Of a stretch of DNA of 64,000 nucleotides, positions 12,775 through 24,000 are shown piece after piece (the first letter of the stretch is position 1; every line of letters begins with the position of its first letter). A program made the position numbers and the translations under genes. Origin of the DNA: Styela clava (Eukaryota; Chordata; Ascidiacea; Stolidobranchia; Styelidae); assembly GCF_964204865.1 (NCBI RefSeq), contig NC_135258.1, positions 15,553,001 to 15,617,000 of the forward strand. Reading direction: 5' to 3'. The notes beneath the pieces were generated by a model, which searched no databases, was not told the DNA's origin, and saw only the letters and a list, made by a program, of their open reading frames with translations.

Positions 12775-13536
12775 ATGGCTCCCGGAAGACTTACTGGAAA
12801 GGCAGCAATTGTTACCGGTGGTGGAAGCGGAATAGGTAGAGCAGTTTGTGAAGTATTTGCAAGAGAAGGGGCTAGCGTTGCCGTTCTTGATATCAACGGC
12901 CAACATGCGTCCGAGACCGTTAAACTGCTGTTAACAAACCACCAAAACACACATTGTTTTATCGAAACAGATGTGTCATCGGTTGAAAATGTTAGAGAGG
13001 CATTTTTGAAGTCACAGAAGGAATTGTCAAAAACATGCACTATTCTTATAAATTGTGCTGGAATATTACGTGGCGATTCATTCGTCAACATGAAAGATGA
13101 TGACTTTGATGATGTCATTCGGGTTAATCTGAGAGGATCATTTCTTACGTCGAGGGAATTTTTAAAATCACTGGAAAATGTGAAAGATTCAAATGGGAGC
13201 ATTGTCAATATTTCTAGCCTCGTCGGGAAAATGTCGTATTTTGGGCAAGGTAGTTATTGTGCTTCCAAACACGGTGTTCTAGGTATAACAAAAACGATCG
13301 CTGCTGAATATCCATTACATAAAATCCGGTGTAATGCTGTGCTTCCTGGGGCAATAGATACCCCGATGATTAGCTCAATCAACCCTGAATTATTGGAACA
13401 AGTGAGAAAAACAATACCTATGGGTCGAATAGGCAAACCTGAGGAAATTGCAAATGCATGTTTATTCCTGGCATCGGATGAGAGTTCATACGTTAACGGA
13501 GCTTGCCTAGAAGTAACTGGTGGAGCAGGTGTTTAA
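12775..13536 (+). CDS. HSD17B8: HSD17B8-like short-chain dehydrogenase/reductase
   Basis: A complete 253-residue classical SDR in one exon. Visible motifs are the NAD(P)-binding TGGGSGIG (residues 14-21), an Asp at the end of the third beta region, NCAG (93-96), catalytic Asn118, Ser148, and Tyr161 and Lys165 in SYCASKHG. The PG...TPM substrate-loop motif and a C-terminal EVTGG also fit. Length and motif spacing match the FabG/HSD17B8 branch. In vertebrates HSD17B8 is a mitochondrial 3-hydroxyacyl dehydrogenase that acts with CBR4 in mitochondrial fatty-acid synthesis and oxidises estradiol in vitro; the same role here is inference. The start is the first ATG after the repeat junction. The lack of introns beside multi-exon neighbours could mean a retrocopy, though no poly-A tract is evident. 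A related SDR such as CBR4 or DHRS is the alternative. Confidence 0.85.
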   Translation: MAPGRLTGKAAIVTGGGSGIGRAVCEVFAREGASVAVLDINGQHASETVKLLLTNHQNTHCFIETDVSSVENVREAFLKSQKELSKTCTILINCAGILRGDSFVNMKDDDFDDVIRVNLRGSFLTSREFLKSLENVKDSNGSIVNISSLVGKMSYFGQGSYCASKHGVLGITKTIAAEYPLHKIRCNAVLPGAIDTPMISSINPELLEQVRKTIPMGRIGKPEEIANACLFLASDESSYVNGACLEVTGGAGV

Positions 13537-13753
13537 AAGATAACTCGATAAAACGCTTTCTATGAGACACCTCCATTATTGTCTCTTGTCATTTCGAGAG
13601 CGATTGATCTCGAACCCGAAAAGATAAGCGAATTGCTGTCTCCAAAGAAGATACAACATGTCAAAAAGTTAAATGTTTAAAATCTTATTGATGTACAAAT
13701 TATCCATTGCGATATTTTCATTTAAATATAGCATGGAACCTTTTAAATTTTGG

Positions 13754-13759
13754 AATAAA
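13754..13759 (+). terminator. Candidate poly(A) signal AATAAA
   Basis: The first canonical AATAAA downstream of the HSD17B8-like stop codon, about 220 bp after it. It would give a short 3' UTR. Confidence 0.5.
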
Positions 13760-14752
13760 CAATTCTCAAGAATATAAAAAGAGCGTTTATCTAACAAAAC
13801 ATCATAAACGTAATACTATTGGCTGCTTTGTATGTCAAGATATATATTAGTAAAGTGGTAAATTTTAATTAAGATAGGATAGGTAATTATAATATTATCC
13901 GTAAACATTTTGCATAACATGCAAATACTTACATACCTATACTTATTTACTAACATATTTACTCGAAAACTTATTCAACATAATTATTTAACACACACAT
14001 TTGCCTAACTTACCTACTTCTCTATTAGGCTACCTATTGGAAAATATCATTTTCGATTTTCTTCAGTGAGTTTAGGCAAAATTTCACTTTTTTTCTAAAA
14101 AAACTCAATAATAATAATAAAAACGAGTACGAAATTTATTTGAAAATGAAATCGCGCAAATACGTTCAAAAATAGAAATCGCTTACACACACATTAAAGG
14201 AAAAAAAAACATAGAAAAAGTAGTATTAGCAGTAGACCATATAAAAATGATTCGGAAATTGTCAATATATATGTACTGGTTGGTGAATTCAATCACTATA
14301 GTTTTCCGTTAAAAGTTATTTCGAGTTCGGGGTTGACCGAAGTGGGTTTGGGAAGTTTGTACAGGAAAACTATTTTATCCCACTGATCAATTGTTTAACA
14401 GTTTGAGAAAAAGGCAATTAGGCATTGACTGGGAAGCAGAATATATTTTTTTATAATATCGATAACATAAGTACAGTAACGTGTTAAAATATCAGACACA
14501 GAATAAGATTATTGAAGTATATAATGAAATACAACATACAATGACATATCTATAAAAAAGGGTTGACAGACATTTCTGTGGATCAGATTGTAGTTTTGGG
14601 TTATTAATTATTCAAAGGTATAAAACTATTAATTTCGTTGTCTTACCAATAAAAGTAATTAGGCTTTTAGCATTCTCTTGTAGCGGAAAACGGCAAAAAA
14701 GCATCTGAATATATCCAAATTCGGATGAACTACCTGCAATTATGCAAATCCT
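13760..14752. other. Intergenic, no gene seen
   Basis: AT-rich sequence between the convergent HSD17B8-like gene and the cytokine receptor. It contains short A/T microsatellite-like runs, and I see no open frame with codon character. Confidence 0.5.
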
Positions 14753-14864
14753 GGCGCTCCCGTAGTTTGTGCACAAAGATGGCACACAACCTGATAACTC
14801 TAACCTGGTACACATACTATGTTCAGGTTGTGCGCCATCTTGGTGCACATTCTACGGGACTACC
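14753..14864. mobile_element. Short hairpin MITE, family 1
   Basis: A 112-bp near-palindrome. The left arm ggcgctcccgtag...gatgg (42 bp) pairs with the right arm at 14823-14864, and both carry the gcacaaagatggc/gcaccaagatggc core. The loop contains taacctggtacacatacta, which also occurs in the longer relatives at 23461, 41657 and 46270. It is a non-autonomous DNA-transposon relic; the superfamily is not determined. Confidence 0.7.
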
Positions 14865-15090
14865 CAAGTTCCATACACGTTCAACAAGTGAAATGATTTA
14901 TGATAACGATCTTTGCTTAGGATGCAAACGTTTCCGTTTCATCGATCTGGTAACCCACGCTAATGCAACGATAGTTAGATTGAAACGTTTTCCTATTTTT
15001 TTGTTTTAGAAACGTGAGGGCAAGTGCGCTGCTCCGGCATGCTTTGTTTTGGGTACCAGTGACCAAATAAATTGTGTCATTTAGTCAGGC

Positions 15091-15096
15091 TTTATT
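15091..15096 (-). terminator. Poly(A) signal of the cytokine receptor gene
   Basis: On the minus strand AATAAA begins two bases after the TGA stop (TGACAATAAAG). The 3' UTR is therefore probably only a few tens of bases, which is unusually short. Confidence 0.65.
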
Positions 15097-15097
15097 G

Positions 15098-18000
15098 TCA
15101 TCCTTTGCTATGTTTTTTCACATTGCCTGCCTCTTGTTTTTCTTTGTTACTTAACAAATCTTTTTCAAATTCACTCAAAATTACTGGATGCATCCATGGC
15201 TTTGCAGGTTTTGGCCCTTGTTCCCTGTGAAGGCAAATGCATTTGGTGTAAATGTATGAGAGACCCTGAGTTTGATAATAAAATTCCTAAAAAATTGTAT
15301 TATTGCCAAATATCGATAATGTGCTACACCGTGGTCAGCGTATTAAAAGTAACAAATAAGCAAACACATTACCTGCATCTATAAATTGTCCCAACTATAA
15401 TGACGATCACCATCAAAATTCCACATATGACACAGAGAATTATTAGCAGCAGAGATCCAGTCTCTTCTGAAAATAAAAACAATTACTATACAAAAGTACA
15501 ATTAATAGATAAAGGTCTCGCAAAATAAAATAACAAGAGAGCATAGCTCAACTATATGGGCTTGAAGATCTAATAACTAACTGCAGAATCGGTGGCCTAT
15601 GCGACTCAAATGGACATGTGGCTGGCTGAGCAGAGAACAGTCATGTGGCGCGATCACTAAAGCCAGGAATAAAAACAGCGTTCCTATTAATTAGAATAAA
15701 ACGGCGAAATAAGAGTTTGAGAGAAACTCGGATTAATTTTGGAAAACAGTAATACCCTTCTAGCGACTGAAAATTTGAAATTGAATAGTTTTGGACTTGG
15801 AGACAAGCGATTGCTGGATAACAACAACTATCGACCAACAACAGCAACTTTCTTTCAAAACAATTCATATGACCCATTCGTGCCCAATAAAATTTGCTAG
15901 AATGACTAGCCCACGGATTGCATTTTAATTGAATAATTAAAATCGAATATGAAGAAGAATTATTTTCCAACGTTCTAGCTTTCCCATAACTTCGTAAGGT
16001 GAGTCTATATATATAAATATACCAAGTTTGAATCTCTGTTTGTATGCGACTGTACCCAAAAGTTTCAGTAATCTAGGACGCTATGCACAAAATTCATGTT
16101 CTCTCGAGAATATGTTGTACACAAAGTAGTATAATACAAATCACATGATAAACTCACCAAACACTCCAATTTCCTTCGCATCTGACCAATCAGAACACAT
16201 TAGTCCGGTTTCATTCTCTGAAAAAGGTGAATAATATATCATTTTAATTGAATTTTGCATTTCATCAAATGTTGCAGTTAGCCCAGTAAAAAATATCTTA
16301 CTTGTACACGCTCGCACATGAATAATTCCTGCGTATCCAGTTTTGATTAGGACTGAGGTATTTGTACCATTGTAACTGCATGAAATATCGTTATCTTTTG
16401 CAATACAGTTATCATTAATATGTTGAAGTTCATCGAATGTGAGTCTGGAAAAGATTTCAATTTCCATTTTCTTAACGTTATAGGCTACATATCCATCATA
16501 TATGGCAGTTTTAAGATCGAAGAATTTTTAGGGACAGACGATTATTACAACAGTATTATTTTTTTACGTATCAATGGCCGGCCGCCTGTACAGAGCTTTG
16601 CACGGATTGGAGATGTGAAAAGAAGAAGAATCATGTCAAAAAATAGTTTTTCTGTATTGCTCTATTAAAAATGTTTACAAAACTACCTGGTTTTGATTAA
16701 AACTTTATAAACTTCAATTTCCCCATTTGGCTTTCTTGGTGGTTTCCATGAAACGTTTATATCTTCACTTGATGTCCTTGTCACAGATCGTATTTCCGGG
16801 GAATCATCAGGTGCTAAAACAATTCCACCACTCAATTGTTTGTTTAAAATACTCTCCATACATACGCCCTTACGAGTGTGTCGCAATTTATAGTTTAAAA
16901 TATATAGCTAGAACTGGTGAAAATCCAGCTAACATTGGCAATTTCTGCCACAATTTAGTTTTCATATAAAACATATAGATCTTACAAAGATTTATTGCTT
17001 CAGAATTGAGCTTTCGTAAAGCATGCAAAATATTTTAAAAACAACTACGTTATTATTTTTGTAAACTATTAGTTTTTTTGCCAAAGATTATATCATTTAA
17101 TGAATTTTCACAACTTTTGAGTCCGCTTGGGGACTTTATATTTATATGATTTTTCGTGCCAAAGCCAGCTTTGAAAAGTAACCCAATTTCTGGGGAAACA
17201 TGGAACTGATGAAGATGGAATGTGGATCCATAACATCATGCCATGGCATAAATTATGGATCGGGTATTCGCTGTTCTGATGTTTGAAAGCAACACTATTT
17301 CTTACCATCTTGAAGCGTTTTCACATATATTTCTTTTTGCATTCCAATGCCTGCCTCATTTGTCATTGCCACCTTTATAGCATATCTAGTGTTAGGAGTC
17401 AAATCAGTCAGGGATATTATTCTGCTTCTTGTGTTGAATTTTCTAACTAAAAGTAAAAAGATAGAAATCATCGTGACATACGAGACACTCAAGTCTACCA
17501 CATTGGCATAGTGGATACGGTAGCCTAACATACTTGGTTTTACCATGCATATAGTTTTACCTATTCCGTAGTCGTTAATTCGAGCCAACCTTTTCTATAT
17601 ATATAGTCTTTTTTTGCGCCTTGTATTCGAGTGTATAAACCGTCTATTTTTACTGACCGGAGATATCGAAATCTACTAATTGCAGTTGGTGTCACTCAAA
17701 CCAATACCACCGTATGGTGTGAATCATATTTTCAATTTTTCTCTACCAGTTCAAATTTTGTAATGAGTACGAGAAATCGTGTGACAGCAGGTTTACCTGT
17801 ATTTTCCCTTGGTACTTACTTTTATGCTTTTTGCTGTGGTTCAAATATTCAAGCTTCTGGTATTCGATTGTATAATATTGTATTCTTCCACAAGAAAGCT
17901 TGTCTTTAATTCCTTCATATGTCACTTGCATGGTAATACTTCTTGATGTAATTTTCTTGAACTGATATAACGGTGGTGATTTAGGAACTGTGATATGTTA

Positions 18001-21000
18001 AACAAATTGATTGTACAAAAAATACACCCGCAATGTGTAATGGCATTGGGAGCTTCGTATACGTGAAACGTAGTCCTATTAGATTCAGCCAAGGAGAGCT
18101 CATTGGCCTCATGTTGTTTACCCTATTTGGCAGATTATAAAACATGGAGACATGAAAATATCATTCTAGTGTTATATTTCATTTTGGATTTGCTACCTAA
18201 ATATACTTTGTTGGGTATTAGTTCCATCTGTCGTCATAAATCATACAAAATATTTCGAACAAATATTTACTAAGAAAACCGCATACTTTATGCAAACCTG
18301 GTCGCCATTACGCAAACAATTAACGTCAGAAGCAGATATGTTTTATAGCAGTGTAGCCAATTAAACGGGCCTATTGTTACGTTTCACATTTTGCTCATAT
18401 TTATAATTTTACACTTGTTTTATATCTTGCTATGCCCTTTACTCAAAACTAAAATTCTAGAAAATGAAAGTCAATGCTTTCAAGAATCATGCCTAGTCTT
18501 AAAATTGAGTGTTCTTTGAAAAACGCAATTCCGAAGAATTTTACTCCATATTATGAAAGCAAATCATATCACTTTAATTATGAATACTACTATTATATTA
18601 GTATTTACCTGACCCACTTGTGAAAGAACTGACAAAACAACAGCTTTGTTCAACACTATAAATTGTAGAACATACTGTGATCTTGTACAAAATACATTCC
18701 TGAACATAAATAAGCAAATGATAATATTTTGAATTTTGAGAAGTTCTGAATCCTGAAGGTGACATTGAAGATTTTCCTAACTTTTTTATTGGACACGAAA
18801 TGTAACCTATGGATCGTTATGCTTTATTGTTGTTGTTGTTCTTGCTGGTGTTATTTTGGTCATAAAGTCATTTTTTGAATTATCAGTTCTTAAAGATGGA
18901 AAATTCGCTAAAAATCTAGCTGATATTGCAATGCCCATATGTTTAAGCATGCTCTCTCGTTGAGCTGTTATGTGCGTATGTCCTGTTCTGTTAAGCACTG
19001 ATATTAATTTTGCCATAAAATCAGAATTACAAGAATATCACAAACGATAGAAAATAAATAAGGTTGCCAACGTCACCAATAACATTCACCAAGACGACTA
19101 GCAAACAAATGAAAGATAAGGTCATGGGAACGTCAATAACACTTTCATTCTCCAGAAATTGTGTAAATATATAAAAACTTTTTCATTGATATCAACAATA
19201 AAATGTATTGTTGGCCAATTGAAGTAGTATGGTCGAAATGAAGTCTCAAATAATTCTATGATTGAATGATTGGAATCTCTGTTTCTACAAGCAAACTGGT
19301 TTTCTCGTAGTAATAAAGTTCATCCCTTTTTTGATGGTCCAAATATATTGACATAATTTTCCATTTTACAATTTTGGCAAATTCTTCGTTGACGATTTGT
19401 TTCAAATTTTGAAACGACTAATGTTATTGTTTTCATTTAACTATACATATAACTGTACATATAAGTCAAATATAGTAGAACCCCGATACCAGTAGAATTT
19501 TAGTTGATCATTAAGTTTTCTGCAAAGTTCTCCGAAAAGGGGTTTTCCAATATGTTCCAATTTTGGGGTAAAATTTCGAGTTTTATAAACTCGTGGGCAA
19601 TTGAAAACACAACTAGTATGTTGACGATTTCTTCAATATATTTGCGCCAGAAATAAATTGGTGCATAAATTGCGGACAACAGCCATTTTTCCAACAACAT
19701 CCACAAACCCCCCAATAACAATAATTACCAAAATGATCCATACTTACACATCGTGCTCCTCAATAATTATTCCTATACTTTTGTGTATAATCACATTTAA
19801 ACTCGATTTAATTATAATGTCAACGACCGATACCCACTTGATGCGTCGTATCATATTTTATGACTTGAATCACATCAGAAAAATGCGTCATCGCAGTTTA
19901 AGTAAATAAAAACACGTGAATCTCTTTGTTATTTCTAAACGATAAAACGATAAATTTGATCCTACCAATAAATGGCGCAAAGATTACTACGATTTTCAAT
20001 TTATGTGTTTGGCTCAGTATTTACAAAATACTTACATGCGATTGTTTAGAGATTGTTGCGTAATATTTTTCTCTGTTTCTATATTAAAGGGGATTTGTGT
20101 TCAAGCGTCTCGTCAATACTTCCTCTTTAGGTCGCCAACGATATTTGCGTGTGGAATTTTTTAGATTGCGCTCAAATCGAAAAATAAAAACTATCACCAA
20201 AAAGGAACATAAATCTGTTTAAGATTCCGTTTTAAATAATAAAGACTATTTCAAATTTCCTTTAAATAAAAGTTTTCAAATTTGAACTTCTTGTGGCTTG
20301 GGAATGGCCCACTTCTTCCTCAATAATGAAGCCGCTGACAACACCGTATATAGTGGAATATTCACTATACGTGATAGAAGCCCATTAGTTCAAATTTGAG
20401 TATCTCTGGGCCCTCGGACTTCTTTCTAATCCACGGAGCGATTTTAGATGACTATGAGCAAAGTATTTCTCTAGTGAACATTCGGGAGAACTGCATTAAT
20501 TCAAAATAATTTACCTGTGAGTTCTTTATATCTTTGACTACATTGCATTTATTATTTGGCGCAATGTGGCGCAAAAAATAATTGATGGAAACTTGTTGAA
20601 AGCAAATAGTGCTTTTATTGAAAAGCATCTGGACACGGAGTGTTAAAAGTCTTTGAAAGTATTCATGAAAGTTTGAGATGAGAAACACCAGTTTAAACGT
20701 TAGATCAAAATAATATTCGAATCAATATATGTTTTCTACCTTGAGTCTTGTCAGGTTCAATTTCCTCGTACTTGGCTCTAAATTCTGTATTCTGTCAATG
20801 ACGTTATCATGGTGCTGTAGTTTGACGTCATAATTATACAAGTCGTCTACGTCATCAACATCCCATTGAACTTCGATCCATGATTTCCCTTCTGTAGACG
20901 AAGAGCAACGTGGCTGAGCTAGAATAATAAAACAAAATATGATAACAACTAGTTGTAATAAAGTAATTTTGCGTTTACACGAGGGGCGCGTCATGAATGG

Positions 21001-24000
21001 AGATATATAATTATGTGTTCTAAAAAATATTTCTCTTTTTTATTAGCGGGTTTCACCCCTTTACTCGGAATAAGGGAATTTTTGAACTGGGGTCGTATTG
21101 GCTATCACTACGGCCATTGGGGTTAAATAAACGCCCTATAAAAATTATGGCTCACGAAAAAAACATACAAGAAAGATACATTGAATATGGTTTGATATTT
21201 CTATATGTACCAAAGAAGATATTTTTCTTTTTTTGTGTGGGTTTTCCAAGCCTATACTCCGAATAAAAGAATTTTTGAAATGGGATGGAGGTGTCTCGGC
21301 TCTCAAAGTTGTGGCTAGTTATTGTATAGCTTTATAATCGTCCTGCTTATTGGCGATTAAAAATGCATTATAAAAATTGGAATTCACAAAAAACACTTAC
21401 AAAAAAGATACATTGAATAGAATTTTATTTAGGATTTTTTAATAGAAGAACTTGTTTTGAATGAAGAGTGTTATTAAATTTCCAGATTCAGATTCAGATA
21501 TTTTATTTCGTCATGCAAGAATCAATATGAAGCAAAAGAAAACACAGTAAATTGAAAAAACGAAAAACATTGATTCATTGCAATTGACGCGGGGTCGCGA
21601 ATAGACTCAATGAGTCATCTAGTCAGCGACACCTTGGTGCTGTATTAAAGCAGCAAATATAGCAATGAAGCATATAGAACAACAAAAAAACGAAAATTTA
21701 TCTTCAGAAATACACAAATCATTGAAATACAACAATAGATTCGAAATAAAATACACAAATCATGGAAAGACAACAGTGGATTCGACAACAAAAAAGGAAA
21801 AATTATCTTCAAAAATACAAAAATCATGGAAAGACAACAATAGATCCGAAATAAAATGCACAAATCATGGAAAGACAATAGATTCGAAATAAATTTAATT
21901 GTAAATAACCACACTACAAGAACCGCCAGTACGATTCATTCAGAAGAAGGCTCATTAGCGACATCTGGTGTTTAAGATGCGCATCGATGAATTCAAAACA
22001 TAAAATAATGCTGAGTCATACGACCCAGCACTAAAAAGGACTGAAGTAGCGTCCCAAGCAACTGGGTTGCCATTTGATAGCTATTATATGTGGAAAGTAG
22101 ACGACGACGAGTTTCCGTCACAGTAAGGTGAAGTACCGGAATGCACTATATAAATTGCACATGAGAAGTTGGCAAAAAATGACATAGTAAAACATGAAAC
22201 AGCCAGCAAAAGAGGTACAGCATTCAGCTGTCATAAAAAAAAATAATGGATACAGCTGTTCAGTAGAGGAACATGGATGGATTCCACTCCTATATTTAAT
22301 AAAAGAAACGTTAACGTGATAATAAAAAATATATATAATATCAGATTGCGATCATTACAATGAAAATATTTATGTTATTCCTACGATATTGGGTGTATTA
22401 GCTCTTATTTACAATCACGCATCTGTAAGTCAAGCTCTTTGTGAACGACTGATCGGAGAAAATCAAAACAACAGCATACAAACTATAACCTTGAAATGAT
22501 TATCAGAATCGACTGGCGTTGGAAAGGATTCCTTGTGTGCAATGCTTGGCTGATAAGAAACCAAATTTAAACAACATAAAATAAAGCAAATATATGTTTT
22601 TCTGAGTGATAACATGATAAGCCAAATACCAGGCCAAAAAGACCACGATCATGTGCCCACTGAAGGCGAGGGGTCAAAATTGGCTGATTGTGAATTTCCG
22701 GTAGGCATGGGCAATGTACATGTATTTTATAATTGTATAGGATTTAATTGTGTTTTTAGAAGAAAAAATTGAAAATTTTCACTATGTACCATATGGCGCC
22801 AGGCCGAGTGGCTTCATCATGCCCAGCGCCTTTGGTGCCTGGAAATATTGCGTATGTCAATATTATTGGAGTGAAATCGTCTCCAATAGAATAAATAATG
22901 GGATTTCATGGTAATTGATTTTGTTATCGAATTACTTTATTATGCGGAAACGCATGAAGACGGAGAATTCACATCCTGGATCTGATACGTTGAACTTGAG
23001 AATGGTACCACCCGGGTTTGATGACCAACTGGAATTGGATCAAGTAGCCAATTGGTGAAGGGATTTTGAAGGGGGGTATGAGTCCGGATATACTCCCACC
23101 CGGATATAATATATGTAATATAATGTCTGGGTTTAAATTGCACACAGCCATTAGAACGCATATATATATATAGGCGTTTTCCGGGTTCTAAAAATATGAA
23201 CAAAAACAGTAGAAATTTTTGATTAGACCATTGAGAACAAATATTTTATCTACCAATTCATTTAAAAAAAAAAATTCTCGCTATTCTTAGCTATTCGTAT
23301 AGGCTAAGTAATTCCGAGACCATGTATTTATATCACCGTGTTTGATAAGGTAAAAAAAAAACTATTGGCATTGAAAAATGTCCCAACAAAAATAATTGGC
23401 GCTTCAAAAGTGTAAGCGCCTTCGCCTTCTCCACATCAAGTTGTATAAATGGACTGAAACCTATGGGCAGTCCCCGAACTCGTAATATAACGAAAATAAG
23501 GAAAATCGAAATAAAATTATAGCCTAACCCTAACCTGGTACATATACTACGAGAGTACCAAATAATTTATTGACTGTATAACACTAGGCATCTTACGAAT
23601 ATACAATTTAAATTAATATTTGCATTCTCGCAATATGATAGGTTCAAAATATAACAATGAAATATTGTTTTATATATAATGGTCGTTCATTTTTACAGCA
23701 ATAACTCTCTTTGGCATGTGTAGTTAAGAGCAATGAGATAAGATATAGCTTTTCCGGTATTTGTAATGCTCTCCATTGGATATTCGACAAATAAAAGTTT
23801 GTGTGTAAGCTTCAGTCCTCATACTGTTAAAAGTTTCAGTATATTTAAAAAGAAACCCTACGTTTTTGTAGTTTAGATCCTATAATAGGAGTGTTCGAAA
23901 GATCTGCAGGTATGTAACCAGGTGAGCCGTAATACGCATATCTTACTCATTCAACGTATAACGCGCGTGTATAAAATTTGATAACTGTGAAATACCAGTA

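Noticed and set aside
12750..13208. 152-codon minus-strand open frame
   Set aside because: It is exactly antisense to the HSD17B8-like gene, whose motifs are complete on the plus strand; it is a frame shadow.
21645..21914. Overlapping open frames on both strands
   Set aside because: They arise from the A-rich 41-bp minisatellite, which lacks stops on both strands by composition.
22795..22850. Possible small structured RNA (gcgccaggccgagtggcttc)
   Set aside because: It resembles part of a tRNA-Leu/Ser-like D arm at first sight, but there is no matching acceptor stem or T arm.
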